From Intestinibacillus sp964580155 (GTDB lineage: Bacteria; Bacillota; Clostridia; Oscillospirales; Butyricicoccaceae): a stretch of DNA of 64,000 nt. The translations under genes and the position numbers were made by a program. The stretch is from the NCBI GenBank assembly GCA_964580155.1, contig CAZOJP010000003.1, positions 16,407-80,406 on the forward strand. The letters run 5' to 3'. Under the pieces are notes generated by a model. That model did not search any database. It had not been told where the DNA came from and worked only from the letters and a program-made list of their open reading frames with translations. This document shows positions 31,828 through 41,106 of this stretch, in pieces. The stretch's first letter is position 1; every line of letters starts with the position of its first letter.

Positions 31828-32691
31828 ATGAATTGGCTTTTTGATTTTCCGTTTGCGCTTGACCTGAATACCGATGCCATCGATCAGGCTGTGCGTGGCT
31901 TTGCTGCGGTACATTCGAGTTTTTTTGAGGGCATTAAGACAGGGCTTACGCGCTTTGTGGGTGCGTTTAACTGGGCGTTTGACCACATTCCGTGGTTCGT
32001 GCTCGTGCTTCTTGTGTTTTTGCTGGGATGGAAGGGGCATAAAAAGCTGCGCACCGGAATTTTATACGGTGTGATGCTGTGCATCATCGGCATGTTTCAG
32101 CTATGGGATTTTATGAACATGACACTCTCTATCGTGCTGGCCGGTGTGACCATTGCGTTATTGATCGGCTTGCCCATTGGCGTGCTGCTGTCAGGCTCCG
32201 AGCGCGCCAATCGCCTTGCAAGGCCGCTGCTGGATATGATGCAGACGATGCCTGTTTTCGTTTATCTGATTCCCGCCGTCATTTTCTTCGGGATGGGATC
32301 GGCATCGGCGGTGATTGCGACTGTCATCTACTCCATGGTTCCGGTCATTCGTCTCACGAGCCTTGGCATTCGGCAGGTGGATGCCGAAGTGGTAGAGGCA
32401 GCGCGTTCCTTCGGCTCTACCAAATTGCAGATGCTGCTTAAGGTGCAGGTGCCGCAGGCACTTCCGACGATTATGACCGGCATCAACCAAACGCTGATGA
32501 TGGCAATGTCCATGGTTGTGACCTGTTCCATGATTGGTGCGCGCGGTTTGGGAAACGAAGTACTGATTGCGGTCAACCGCATTGAAATCTCGCGCGGATT
32601 CATCGCAGGCGGCTCGGTGGTAATTCTGGCGATCCTTCTGGACCGCTTGACGCAAGGATGGTTTCAGGACGCCAAACGAGGTGATAAATAG
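31828..32691 (+). CDS. opuAB: Glycine betaine ABC transporter permease
   Basis: A 287-residue membrane protein. After an N-terminal helix region it has the binding-protein-dependent transport fold with the EAA-like loop EVVEAARSFGSTKLQMLLKVQ (about 189-209), which contacts the ATPase. I chose ATG 31828 because GTGAGAGGA precedes it; a GTG at 31819 would add three residues. It lies 10 bases after the binding-protein gene and two bases before the ATPase gene. Confidence 0.92.
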   Translation: MNWLFDFPFALDLNTDAIDQAVRGFAAVHSSFFEGIKTGLTRFVGAFNWAFDHIPWFVLVLLVFLLGWKGHKKLRTGILYGVMLCIIGMFQLWDFMNMTLSIVLAGVTIALLIGLPIGVLLSGSERANRLARPLLDMMQTMPVFVYLIPAVIFFGMGSASAVIATVIYSMVPVIRLTSLGIRQVDAEVVEAARSFGSTKLQMLLKVQVPQALPTIMTGINQTLMMAMSMVVTCSMIGARGLGNEVLIAVNRIEISRGFIAGGSVVILAILLDRLTQGWFQDAKRGDK

Positions 32692-32693
32692 CA

Positions 32694-33869
32694 ATGAGCG
32701 ACATGATAATTGAAACTAAGAATGTATCCAAATTATATGGTATACGCCGTGAAGAAGCGGCAGCGATGCTGCGAAAAGGCGCTACAAAGGCGGAAGTGCT
32801 CCAAAAAACCGGTGTGACAACCGCTTTATATGACATCAATCTGAACATCGAGCGCGGGAAAATTTTTGTCCTGATCGGCCTGTCCGGCTCCGGCAAATCT
32901 ACGATGGTTCGCTGCTTTAACCGGTTGCACCGCCCGACAACCGGCACCATCCTGTTTGACGGAATCGATTTGACCAAGCTCTCCAGGGCAGAATTGCGTG
33001 AATTTAGGCGGCATAAGGTCGCAATGGTCTTTCAGTCCTTTGGGTTAATGAGCCACAGAAATGTGCTTGGAAATGTTTCCTACGGACTGGAAGTCGCGGG
33101 CATACCGCGGGAGGAATGCGAGCAGCGCGCACGAGAAGCCATCGAGCTTGTGGGATTGCAGGGATGGGAAGAGGCGGAGATTGACAGCTTGTCGGGCGGC
33201 ATGCGCCAGCGTGTCGGAATCGCCAGAGCCTTATCCAATGATCCGGAGGTTTTGCTGATGGACGAACCGTTTTCCGCGCTGGATCCGCTGGTGCGCAATG
33301 ATATGCAGTTTGAACTGCTTTCCATTCAGCGAAAGCTCGGGAAAACGGTCATCTTTATTACGCATGATATTGATGAGGCCTTCAGGCTTGGGGATACAGT
33401 GGCGATTATGAAAGACGGCCGGCTCGTTCAGGTGGACACACCGGAAAACATGAGCACAGATCCGAAGGATCAGTATGTGCGGCGGTTTATTGATTCTGCG
33501 GATAAATCAAAGGTTTTATCCGTGCGCAACATTATGATTACGCCCAAAAGCCTGATTAAACTGAGCGACGGCGTGGATCATGCGCTCCGTGTCATGCGGA
33601 ATAATTCAATATCCTCGGTCTATGTTGTCGATAGCCAAATGAAGCTGGTCGGCCTGATGACGCTAACAGATGCGGTATATGCCAAACAGCATCAAATGAA
33701 GCTGGCGGAAATGCTGGTGAAGGATCTTCCGACCACCACTGCCGATGTTTCGGTGGATCATATCATGTCAAGATCGGCAGAATCGCCCTATCCCTTGGCG
33801 GTTTTGGATGACGAGGGCCGATTGAAAGGCATTGTCACAAAAGCAAGCGTCCTATCGTCCCTGATATAA
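32694..33869 (+). CDS. opuAA: Glycine betaine ABC transporter ATPase with tandem CBS domains
   Basis: The 391-residue subunit powers betaine import. It has Walker A GLSGSGKST at 62-70, the signature LSGGMRQRVG near 166, Walker B VLLMDEPFSALD, and a C-terminal pair of CBS domains (about 275-391). In OpuA these domains sense ionic strength and, in some species, bind c-di-AMP. With the BusR-like repressor this would give two layers of osmotic and c-di-AMP control; the c-di-AMP part is inference. A terminator follows. Confidence 0.94.
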   Translation: MSDMIIETKNVSKLYGIRREEAAAMLRKGATKAEVLQKTGVTTALYDINLNIERGKIFVLIGLSGSGKSTMVRCFNRLHRPTTGTILFDGIDLTKLSRAELREFRRHKVAMVFQSFGLMSHRNVLGNVSYGLEVAGIPREECEQRAREAIELVGLQGWEEAEIDSLSGGMRQRVGIARALSNDPEVLLMDEPFSALDPLVRNDMQFELLSIQRKLGKTVIFITHDIDEAFRLGDTVAIMKDGRLVQVDTPENMSTDPKDQYVRRFIDSADKSKVLSVRNIMITPKSLIKLSDGVDHALRVMRNNSISSVYVVDSQMKLVGLMTLTDAVYAKQHQMKLAEMLVKDLPTTTADVSVDHIMSRSAESPYPLAVLDDEGRLKGIVTKASVLSSLI

Positions 33870-33880
33870 TGAAAACTGTG

Positions 33881-33905
33881 CCGCCCCGAAAGGGGCGGCT
33901 TTTCG
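33881..33905 (+). terminator. Terminator of the betaine operon
   Basis: CCGCCCC-GAAA-GGGGCGG hairpin (33881-33898) with a GNRA-like loop, then CTTTTC. Confidence 0.85.
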
Positions 33906-34007
33906 CTGCCTGTGGTGCAATGCTGCTTTGCCTGAAAGCACCTTTTTTGCTCTGCGGCGCGGGGAAATAAAAATACGCTAAAACGGCATAACGCTATATA
34001 AAATACG

Positions 34008-34043
34008 AAAAACCCCGCATGAAATGAATCATACGGGGTTTTA
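34008..34043 (-). terminator. Terminator of tRNA-Val
   Basis: Arms AAAAACCCCGCAT and ATACGGGGTTTT around a short loop; it follows the 3' end of the minus-strand tRNA by a few bases. Confidence 0.8.
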
Positions 34044-34046
34044 AAG

Positions 34047-34123
34047 TGGTGAAGATGAGAGGACTTGAACCTCCGACCTCCTGCATGTCAAGCAGGCGCT
34101 CTAACCAACTGGGCTACACCTTC
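34047..34123 (-). tRNA. tRNA-Val (anticodon GAC)
   Basis: On the minus strand the acceptor stem GAAGGTG pairs with CATCTTC (one G-U). The anticodon stem-loop is CCTGC-TTGACAT-GCAGG with anticodon GAC, and the T loop is TTCAAGT. The CCA end is encoded. 77 bases. The 34124-34286 stretch beside it shows no gene. Confidence 0.93.
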
Positions 34124-34286
34124 GTGCTAATAGCTTGTTTAGTATAGCATAGCACAGTCGGTGAGTCAAGGATTTTCTACAAAAGATATGGTAAAGATCT
34201 GCGAGACGTCGGGGCGGAAGCGGTGCGGCCGGCAGCTCCGCTTTGCATAGAAGGCAGCACCGCGCAAAAAGCCGCTGCCATGATTT

Positions 34287-37200
34287 TTATACGGTTGTCA
34301 GCAGGAGCTCGCCCGCCTTGACGGTGCTGCCCTCCGCCACGAGCACACGCTCGATCTCACCGTCCATACGCGCGACGACCGAGGTCTCCATTTTCATCGC
34401 TTCGATGACCGCGACGACCTGGTTTTTGACCACGCGATCGCCCGGCTTCACACAAACCTTGGACACCATGCCGGGGATGGACGCGCCGATCTGGCTCTTG
34501 TCCTCCGGATCCGCGAGCACGGCATGCTCGATCTTGTTTTCGGCGTGCTCGTCCGGCACCGCGACCTCGCGGCGCATGCCGTTGAGCTCGAAGAGCACGT
34601 TGCGCGTGCCGTCGTCGTTCCAGTCGCCCAGGCCGAGGTATTTGATGACGAGCGTTTTGCCGTCCTCGATGTCGATTTTGTTCGTCTCGCCGAGCGCCAT
34701 GCCGTTGAAGAACACATGGCTGCCCATGCGCGCGATGTAGCCGTATTCCTTGCGGTGGCGGCAGAACTCCTCCACCACCTTGGGGTACAGGCACCAGGAA
34801 ATCACCGAGCGGTGGGAGGCCTCGGGATAAAATTTGCGCACCTCGTCCGCGGCCTTTTCAAAGTCGATGGGTGCCAGCAGCTCGCCGGGGCGGCAGGTGA
34901 TCGGCGCTTCGCCCTTGAGGACAACGCGCTGTAGCGCGGGCGGAAAGCCCCACGCAGGCTGGCCCATCATGCCCTTGAAGTAGGACACGACCGAGTCGGG
35001 GAAGGTGAGCGCCTCGCCTCGTGTGACGATATTTTCCGGGGTCAGGTCGTTCTGCACCATGAAGATGGCGAGATCGCCCACCATTTTGGAGGAAGGCGTG
35101 ACCTTGACGATGTCGCCGAGCATGGTATTGACGGTTGCGTACATTTTTTTGACCGCGTCAAACCGCGTGCCCAGACCCAGGCTCTCCACCTGCGCCTTGA
35201 GGTTGGAATACTGGCCGCCGGGCATTTCGTAGCGGTAAATATCGGTCGAGGGGCTCTTGATGTGCGCTTCAAAGTGGTTGTAGCGCAGCCGCACATCCGA
35301 CCAGTAATCGCTCAGCTCCTGCAGGCGGCACGGATCAAGTCCGGTGTCGCGCTCCTGCCCCTGCAGCGCGGTAACGACCGCGTTCATGGAGGGCTGGCTC
35401 GTCATCGAGCTCATGGAGTCAATCGCAACGTCGACGATGTCGACACCGGCCTCTGCCGCCATGAGCAGCGCCGCGACCTGGTTGCCCGAGGTGTCGTGCG
35501 TGTGCAGATGGATGGGCAGCCCGACCTCGTTTTTGAGGGCGGTAACCAGCTTTTTCGCGGCATAGGGCTTGAGCAGGCCGGACATATCCTTGATGCACAG
35601 CGTGTGTGCGCCGCGCTTTTCCAGCTCCTTGGCGAGGTTTACATAGTAGTTCAGCGTGTATTTGTCGCGCTTAGGATCGAGAATATCGCCGGTGTAGCAC
35701 AGCGTCGCTTCGCACAGCTTGCCCTGCTTTAGCACCTCGTCCATGGCGATTTCCATGCCGGGCACCCAGTTGAGCGAGTCAAAGATGCGGAACACGTCGA
35801 TGCCGGTTTTGGCGGCCTCCGCGATAAATGCGCGCACAAGATTGTCGGGATAGTTTGTATATCCGACCGCATTCGCGCCGCGCAGCAGCATCTGGAACGG
35901 AATATTCGGTATTTTCTTGCGCAGCAGGTCGAGCCGCTCCCACGGGGACTCGTGCAGGAAGCGATAGGCGACGTCAAACGTCGCGCCGCCCCACATTTCG
36001 AGCGAGAAGCAGTCGCGCAGAATATCCGCCGTGCCGTCCGCCGCGCGCACCATATCACGCGTGCGCATATGCGTTGCAAGCAGCGACTGATGCGCGTCAC
36101 GCATGGTTGTGTCCGTGATGAGCAGCTTTTTCTGGGCAAGCACCCAGTCGCGCACCGCTTCGGGGCCTTTTTCATCGAGCAGCTGCTTGAGGCCGGCCTG
36201 CGGCGCGCTCTGCACCTGCGGAAAACGCGGAATGTCGTACTGCGCACGCTCCGCGGACGGGTTGTCGATCTGGATTTTTGCGATATAGCGCAGCACCTTG
36301 TTCGCGCGGTCGCGGCTGTCCTCAAATTCAAACAGCTCGGGCGTTTCGTCAATGAAGCGCGTGTGACACATGCCTGCGCGGAACACCGGATGGTGCAAAA
36401 TATTCGACACAAAGGGGAGGTTCGTCTTGACACCGCGGACGTGCTCCTCACTGATCGCGCGCAGCGCCTTGCGGCATACCCCTTCAAAGGTGTTGTCCCA
36501 CGCGGTGACCTTGACGAGCAGCGAATCGTAATAGGGCGAGATAATCGCGCCCGTGTACGCGTTGCCGCCGTCCAAACGCACGCCGAAGCCGCCGCCCGAG
36601 CGATAGGAGGTGATTTTGCCCGTGTCGGGCGCGAACCGATTTGCAGGGTCCTCGGTCGTGACGCGGCACTGCAGCGCAAAGCCGCGCGGCTGCACGTCGC
36701 TCTGGCTGTTGATGCCGATTTCCGGGGTGGACAGCGCGTTTCCTTCCGCAATGAGGATTTGTGCGCGCACGAGGTCGATGCCCGTGATCTCCTCGGTGAC
36801 CGTATGCTCCACCTGAATGCGCGGATTCATCTCGATGAAGTAGTGGTTGCCCGCCCTGTCGACGAGGAACTCGACCGTGCCTGCGGAAACATAGCCCACA
36901 TGCTGCGCAACCTTGACCGCATCGGCATACAGCCGCTCGCGCACGTCCTGCGGCACAGACCACGCGGGCGCGTACTCCACAACCTTTTGGTAGCGGCGCT
37001 GGAGCGAGCAGTCGCGCTCGAACAGGTGCACAATGTTGCCGTGGCGGTCGCCCAGAATCTGCACCTCGATGTGCTTGGGCTCCACCAGAAATTTCTCGAT
37101 GAAGATGTTGGCGTTGCCAAACGCCTTGCGCGCTTCGCTTTCAACGAGCGCGAATGCGGGCTTTACCTCGTCCGCGCTGTCGCAGCGGCGCATGCCGCGT

Positions 37201-37709
37201 CCGCCGCCGCCGCCTGCCGCCTTCAGGATGATGGGGAAGCCGTAGGCGAGCGCTTTTTCGAGCGCTTCATCCGCGCCGGACAGCGGCTGCTCCGAGCCGG
37301 GGATGGTCGGCACGTCGCACGCCTTGGCGATTGCCTTGGCGGCGAGTTTGTCGCCCATGCTGTCGAGCACGCCGGAGCTTGGGCCGATAAATGTAATGCC
37401 CGCACGCTCACACGCGCGCGCAAATTCCGCGTTTTCGGACAGGAAGCCGTAGCCGGGGTGGATTGCATCGACCTGACGGCGCTTGGCGAGGTCGATGATG
37501 CCGTCAATGTCGAGATATGCGCCGAGCGGGCTTTTGTTGTCGCCGATGAGGTAGGCCTCGTCCGCACGCGTGCGGAACGTGGCGTAGGTGTCCTCCTTGG
37601 AGTAGATCGCGACGGTTTGCAAACCGAGGTCATAGCATGCGCGGAAAATGCGCATCGCGATTTCTCCTCGATTTGCAACAAGGACCTTGTTAAACTTGCA
37701 AATTTGCAC
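34287..37709 (-). CDS. pyc: Pyruvate carboxylase
   Basis: A biotin enzyme making oxaloacetate from pyruvate, feeding the TCA-type pathways and aspartate synthesis. The single 1140-residue chain has the biotin carboxylase domain (about 1-450, with GGGGRGMR), the carboxyltransferase domain (about 530-800, starting LITDTTMRDAHQSL), the tetramerisation linker, and the biotinyl domain with EAMKMET, K1106 being the biotin site. All parts are intact. AGAAAGGAG lies upstream of the ATG on the minus strand. Confidence 0.97.
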   Translation of the reverse strand: MQICKFNKVLVANRGEIAMRIFRACYDLGLQTVAIYSKEDTYATFRTRADEAYLIGDNKSPLGAYLDIDGIIDLAKRRQVDAIHPGYGFLSENAEFARACERAGITFIGPSSGVLDSMGDKLAAKAIAKACDVPTIPGSEQPLSGADEALEKALAYGFPIILKAAGGGGGRGMRRCDSADEVKPAFALVESEARKAFGNANIFIEKFLVEPKHIEVQILGDRHGNIVHLFERDCSLQRRYQKVVEYAPAWSVPQDVRERLYADAVKVAQHVGYVSAGTVEFLVDRAGNHYFIEMNPRIQVEHTVTEEITGIDLVRAQILIAEGNALSTPEIGINSQSDVQPRGFALQCRVTTEDPANRFAPDTGKITSYRSGGGFGVRLDGGNAYTGAIISPYYDSLLVKVTAWDNTFEGVCRKALRAISEEHVRGVKTNLPFVSNILHHPVFRAGMCHTRFIDETPELFEFEDSRDRANKVLRYIAKIQIDNPSAERAQYDIPRFPQVQSAPQAGLKQLLDEKGPEAVRDWVLAQKKLLITDTTMRDAHQSLLATHMRTRDMVRAADGTADILRDCFSLEMWGGATFDVAYRFLHESPWERLDLLRKKIPNIPFQMLLRGANAVGYTNYPDNLVRAFIAEAAKTGIDVFRIFDSLNWVPGMEIAMDEVLKQGKLCEATLCYTGDILDPKRDKYTLNYYVNLAKELEKRGAHTLCIKDMSGLLKPYAAKKLVTALKNEVGLPIHLHTHDTSGNQVAALLMAAEAGVDIVDVAIDSMSSMTSQPSMNAVVTALQGQERDTGLDPCRLQELSDYWSDVRLRYNHFEAHIKSPSTDIYRYEMPGGQYSNLKAQVESLGLGTRFDAVKKMYATVNTMLGDIVKVTPSSKMVGDLAIFMVQNDLTPENIVTRGEALTFPDSVVSYFKGMMGQPAWGFPPALQRVVLKGEAPITCRPGELLAPIDFEKAADEVRKFYPEASHRSVISWCLYPKVVEEFCRHRKEYGYIARMGSHVFFNGMALGETNKIDIEDGKTLVIKYLGLGDWNDDGTRNVLFELNGMRREVAVPDEHAENKIEHAVLADPEDKSQIGASIPGMVSKVCVKPGDRVVKNQVVAVIEAMKMETSVVARMDGEIERVLVAEGSTVKAGELLLTTV

Positions 37710-37825
37710 GAGTATGTACTCCTTTCTGTGTTAAACTGTTTAAGGAAAACTGAGTATAGATGCAGTATAGTGCGAGAATAGCGTGAAAAGAACGCAGTAG
37801 ATGCAAAGAGCATTGGTCTGAATTC

Positions 37826-37854
37826 ATTATACCGTTTTATCGGGCGTTCTGCAA
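37826..37854 (-). promoter_or_regulatory. pyc promoter
   Basis: Minus strand TTGCAG (37854-37849), 17-base spacer, TATAAT (37831-37826), giving a leader of about 110 bases in which I recognise no known element. Confidence 0.8.
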
Positions 37855-38052
37855 TCTAACATTCTACAAATTGCAATTTGCGTTTCTGTGCAAGTTGTCA
37901 GGTGTAAGCTTTCAAGGGAGGGGGGATTGCCGGCGCCGTCCTTGCCCGGCTCGCCCCGGGGCGCGCTGCTGCCGCCTCGCTGCAAGCGGGCGTGCCGGAG
38001 TGCATGCTGCGAACGCAAAGACAACATTTGGGGGCTGCTTGCGGCTTTTCTC
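37855..38052. other. GC-rich non-coding stretch between pyc and metG promoters
   Basis: No convincing gene. The segment 37915-38040 is very GC-rich, with G- and C-runs (GGGAGGGGGG, CCCCGGGGCG) and several possible stems. No T-box core (a GGTGGNACCGCG-like stretch) is present, although metG follows. Confidence 0.4.
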
Positions 38053-38081
38053 TTGTGTTTTTCCGCAAATATGGATATAAT
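38053..38081 (+). promoter_or_regulatory. metG promoter
   Basis: TTGTGT (38053-38058), 17-base spacer, TATAAT (38076-38081), 39 bases before the start codon. Confidence 0.75.
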
Positions 38082-38120
38082 AAGAAATAGACGGAATGAA
38101 AAGGAGCGAAAATAAAGGCT

Positions 38121-40046
38121 ATGGACAAAAAACCCTATTATATATCGACTGCTATTGCCTATACCTCGGCAAAGCCGCACATCGGCAACACCTACGAAAT
38201 CGTACTGGCGGACGCAATCGCGCGCTATAAGCGCATGATCGGATACGATGTCTATTTCCAGACCGGCACGGATGAGCACGGTCTGAAAATCGAGCAAAAG
38301 GCGGCCGAGGCAGGCATTACACCGCAGGCCTACGTCGATGGTGTCGCGGGGCAGATCAAGGACATCTGGGATCTGATGAACACGACCTATGACAAGTTCG
38401 TGCGCACGAGCGATGCGGCGCACACGGCCAAGGTACAGAAAATCTTCCAAAAGCTGTATGAGCAGGGCGATATCTACAAAAGCAGCTACAAGGGCAAATA
38501 CTGCACCCCGTGCGAATCCTTCTGGACGGAAAGCCAGCTCACGGACGGCTGCTGTCCGGACTGCGGCCGCCCGGTCGCCGATGCGGAGGAGGAAGCCTAC
38601 TTCTTCCGTATGAGCAAATATGCCGACCGGCTGATGCAGTACATCGAGGAGCATCCGGATTTCATTCAGCCCGAAAGCCGCAAAAACGAGATGGTGAACA
38701 ACTTCCTCAAGCCCGGACTGCAGGATCTGTGCGTGTCGCGAACCTCGTTCACCTGGGGCATTCCGGTCACGTTTGACAACAAGCATGTCATTTACGTCTG
38801 GCTCGATGCACTCACCAACTATATCACCTTCTGCGGCTACGATCCGGACGGCAACCACGACGAGCACTACAAGCGCTTCTGGCCTGCGGACGTGCACCTG
38901 ATCGGCAAGGATATTATCCGCTTCCACACGATTTACTGGCCGATTTTCCTCATGGCGCTCGGCGAAACGCTGCCCAAGCAGATCTTCGGCCATCCGTGGC
39001 TGCTCGTGGGCGACGGCAAGATGTCCAAGTCGCTCGGCAACGTCATCTACGCGGACGATCTTGTCGCGCTGTTCGGCGTGGATGCGGTGCGCTATTATGT
39101 GCTGCACGAAATGCCGTTTGCAAATGACGGCGTGATTTCCTATGAGCTCATGATGGAGCGCATCAATGCCGATCTCGCCAACGTGCTGGGCAATCTCGTC
39201 AACCGCACGATCGCGATGACGCACAAGTATTTTGACGGCAAAATCTGCGCGCCGAGCGCGTCCGAGCCGATTGATGAGGAGCTGCGCGCGCTTGCGCTTG
39301 CGCTACCTGCCGCAGTCGAAGCGAAGATGAAGGGTCTGCACGTCGCGGATGCGATCGGCGAGATCTTTACGCTGCTGCGCCGCTCGAACAAATACATCGA
39401 CGAAACCATGCCGTGGGCGCTCGCCAAGGACGAGAGCAAGCGCGAGCGTCTGGGGACGGTGCTGTACCATCTGCTCGAGTCCATCCGCTTTGCCGCGACC
39501 ATGCTCGAAGCTTATCTGCCCGCGACCGCGGACAAGATTTTCGCGCAGCTCGGTGTGGAAAACAAGGGGATTTCCTCGCTTGCCTCGTTTGACGGTATGC
39601 CGGTCGGCGGCACGGTCGGCACGGCGGAAATTCTCTTCAGCCGCATCGACATCCCCAAGGTGCTCGCGGAAATCGAGGATAAGCTTGCCGCGCAGAACGC
39701 GCCTGCGGTCACCTTTTTGCCCGATGTCGACTTTGACACCTTTTGTAAGGTCGACATGACCGTGTGCAAGGTCGTGTCCTGTGAAAACGTGAAGAAGAGC
39801 GAAAAGCTGCTCAAGTTCACGCTGGACGACGGTTCGGGCACGCCGCGCCAGATTCTATCCGGCATCGCGCAGTACTATCAGCCCGAGGAGCTGGTCGGCA
39901 AGACCGTCGCCGCGGTCACCAACCTGCCGCCGCGCAAGATGATGGGGCAGGAGAGCCGGGGCATGCTGCTTTCCGCGGAGAAGGACGGCAAGCTCACGCT
40001 TGTCCTGCTCGATGATGCCATTGAAGCGGGCGCAAAATTCTGCTAA
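38121..40046 (+). CDS. metG: Methionyl-tRNA synthetase
   Basis: MetG charges initiator and elongator tRNA-Met. The 641 residues have HIGN at 20-23, a zinc knuckle with CTPC and CCPDC (about 127-150), KMSKS at 300-304, and a C-terminal tRNA-binding domain (about 540-641, beginning DFDTFCKVDMTVCKVVS) that promotes dimers. GGAGCGAAAATAAAGGCT precedes the ATG. A terminator follows. Confidence 0.97.
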   Translation: MDKKPYYISTAIAYTSAKPHIGNTYEIVLADAIARYKRMIGYDVYFQTGTDEHGLKIEQKAAEAGITPQAYVDGVAGQIKDIWDLMNTTYDKFVRTSDAAHTAKVQKIFQKLYEQGDIYKSSYKGKYCTPCESFWTESQLTDGCCPDCGRPVADAEEEAYFFRMSKYADRLMQYIEEHPDFIQPESRKNEMVNNFLKPGLQDLCVSRTSFTWGIPVTFDNKHVIYVWLDALTNYITFCGYDPDGNHDEHYKRFWPADVHLIGKDIIRFHTIYWPIFLMALGETLPKQIFGHPWLLVGDGKMSKSLGNVIYADDLVALFGVDAVRYYVLHEMPFANDGVISYELMMERINADLANVLGNLVNRTIAMTHKYFDGKICAPSASEPIDEELRALALALPAAVEAKMKGLHVADAIGEIFTLLRRSNKYIDETMPWALAKDESKRERLGTVLYHLLESIRFAATMLEAYLPATADKIFAQLGVENKGISSLASFDGMPVGGTVGTAEILFSRIDIPKVLAEIEDKLAAQNAPAVTFLPDVDFDTFCKVDMTVCKVVSCENVKKSEKLLKFTLDDGSGTPRQILSGIAQYYQPEELVGKTVAAVTNLPPRKMMGQESRGMLLSAEKDGKLTLVLLDDAIEAGAKFC

Positions 40047-40056
40047 TACACAAGAA

Positions 40057-40082
40057 AAAGGGCCGCATTTGCGGCCCTTTTC
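40057..40082 (+). terminator. metG terminator
   Basis: AAAGGGCCGC, ATTT loop, GCGGCCCTTTT, 10 bases after the stop. Confidence 0.9.
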
Positions 40083-40102
40083 GTCAGCTGAGAGGAGAAT
40101 TT

Positions 40103-40294
40103 ATGTATCGCTATGAATATGTTTCGCTCTATACGGGCGGCGGCACGTTCAACAACAACTCGGATGCCCGGCATCGGCAGGTGATTGATCAGTATGCGCA
40201 GCAGGGCTGGCGCTATGTGGGCTTCGTGCCAACCTGTTTTTCTAGCTATGGCGGCATCAAAGAAATCGACCTTATATTTGAAAAGGAGGGCTGA
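40103..40294 (+). CDS. DUF4177-like small protein
   Basis: A 63-residue soluble protein starting MYRYEYVSLYTGGG, with the GWRYVGFVP block near 36-44 and an acidic/hydrophobic end (KEIDLIFEKEG). The pattern of an N-terminal YEY strand and a central QQGW is that of DUF4177, a small family of unknown function. GAGGAGAATTT precedes the ATG. It ends three bases before the tatD-type gene, so the two are co-transcribed. Confidence 0.75.
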   Translation: MYRYEYVSLYTGGGTFNNNSDARHRQVIDQYAQQGWRYVGFVPTCFSSYGGIKEIDLIFEKEG

Positions 40295-40297
40295 GCC

Positions 40298-41068
40298 ATG
40301 CTGATTGATACCCATGCGCACTATGACGACGCGCAATTCGACGGCGACCGCGACGCGCTGCTGCGCTCCATGGCGCAGAATGGTGTTGCCTACATCGTAA
40401 ACCCCGGCTGTGACCTTGCGAGCAGCCAAAAGGCGGCCGAAATGGCGAATACCTATGATTTTATGTATGCAGGGGTCGGCTATCATCCGGAAAACCTCGA
40501 AGGGACGGTCGATCTCGATGCGATTGAAGCGCTGGCGCGCGACAATCCCCGTGTGCGCGCAATCGGGGAGATTGGGCTGGACTACTATTGGGAGAAGGAT
40601 CCGGACAAGCGCAAATATCAGCAGGAGATTTTCCACGCGCAGATGCGCATGGCGAAGCGGCTGGGGCTGCCCGTTATCATCCACGACCGCGAGGCCCACC
40701 TCGATACGCTGACGGTCGCGGAGCAGCATCCCGGTGTGACCGGTGTGTTCCACTGCTACTCGGGCAGCGCGGAAATGGCAAAGCAGCTGCTCAAGCTCGG
40801 CTATTACCTGTCGTTTACCGGGGTTGTGACCTACAAAAACGCACGCAAGGTGCGCGAGGTGCTCGAAATTATGCCGCTCGACCGCATCATGATTGAGACC
40901 GACGCGCCCTATCTCGCGCCCGAGCCCTATCGCGGCAAGCGCAATTCTTCGCTTTATGTGCACCGCGTCGCGGAGCAGATTGCGCAGGTGCGCGGCCTGG
41001 AGACGGACGAAGTTGCGCGCATCACAACGGAAAACGCAAAGCGATTTTTCCGCATTGAGGAGACGTAA
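40298..41068 (+). CDS. TatD-family metal-dependent hydrolase
   Basis: A 256-residue TIM-barrel hydrolase, in characterised members a DNase or 3'-5' exonuclease. DTHAHYDD near residue 4 supplies two metal-binding His; GEIGLDYYW (about 88-96), a central VIIHDRE, FHCYSG and TDAPYLAPEPYRG complete the active site. GGAGGGCTGAGCC precedes the ATG. TatD genes next to metG are common in Firmicutes, which fits the position. Confidence 0.93.
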   Translation: MLIDTHAHYDDAQFDGDRDALLRSMAQNGVAYIVNPGCDLASSQKAAEMANTYDFMYAGVGYHPENLEGTVDLDAIEALARDNPRVRAIGEIGLDYYWEKDPDKRKYQQEIFHAQMRMAKRLGLPVIIHDREAHLDTLTVAEQHPGVTGVFHCYSGSAEMAKQLLKLGYYLSFTGVVTYKNARKVREVLEIMPLDRIMIETDAPYLAPEPYRGKRNSSLYVHRVAEQIAQVRGLETDEVARITTENAKRFFRIEET

Positions 41069-41106
41069 AATAGGACAGCGACGGGCTGCGCTCGGAGTTT
41101 TGCTCA

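Noticed and set aside
35952..37781. A 609-residue open frame on + opposite pyc
   Set aside because: Antisense shadow of an intact pyruvate carboxylase gene; low-complexity Arg/Ala/His-rich translation.
37855..38120. T-box leader before metG
   Set aside because: No specifier-loop pattern or GGTGGNACCGCG-like antiterminator core; the promoter lies only 39 bases from the start codon.
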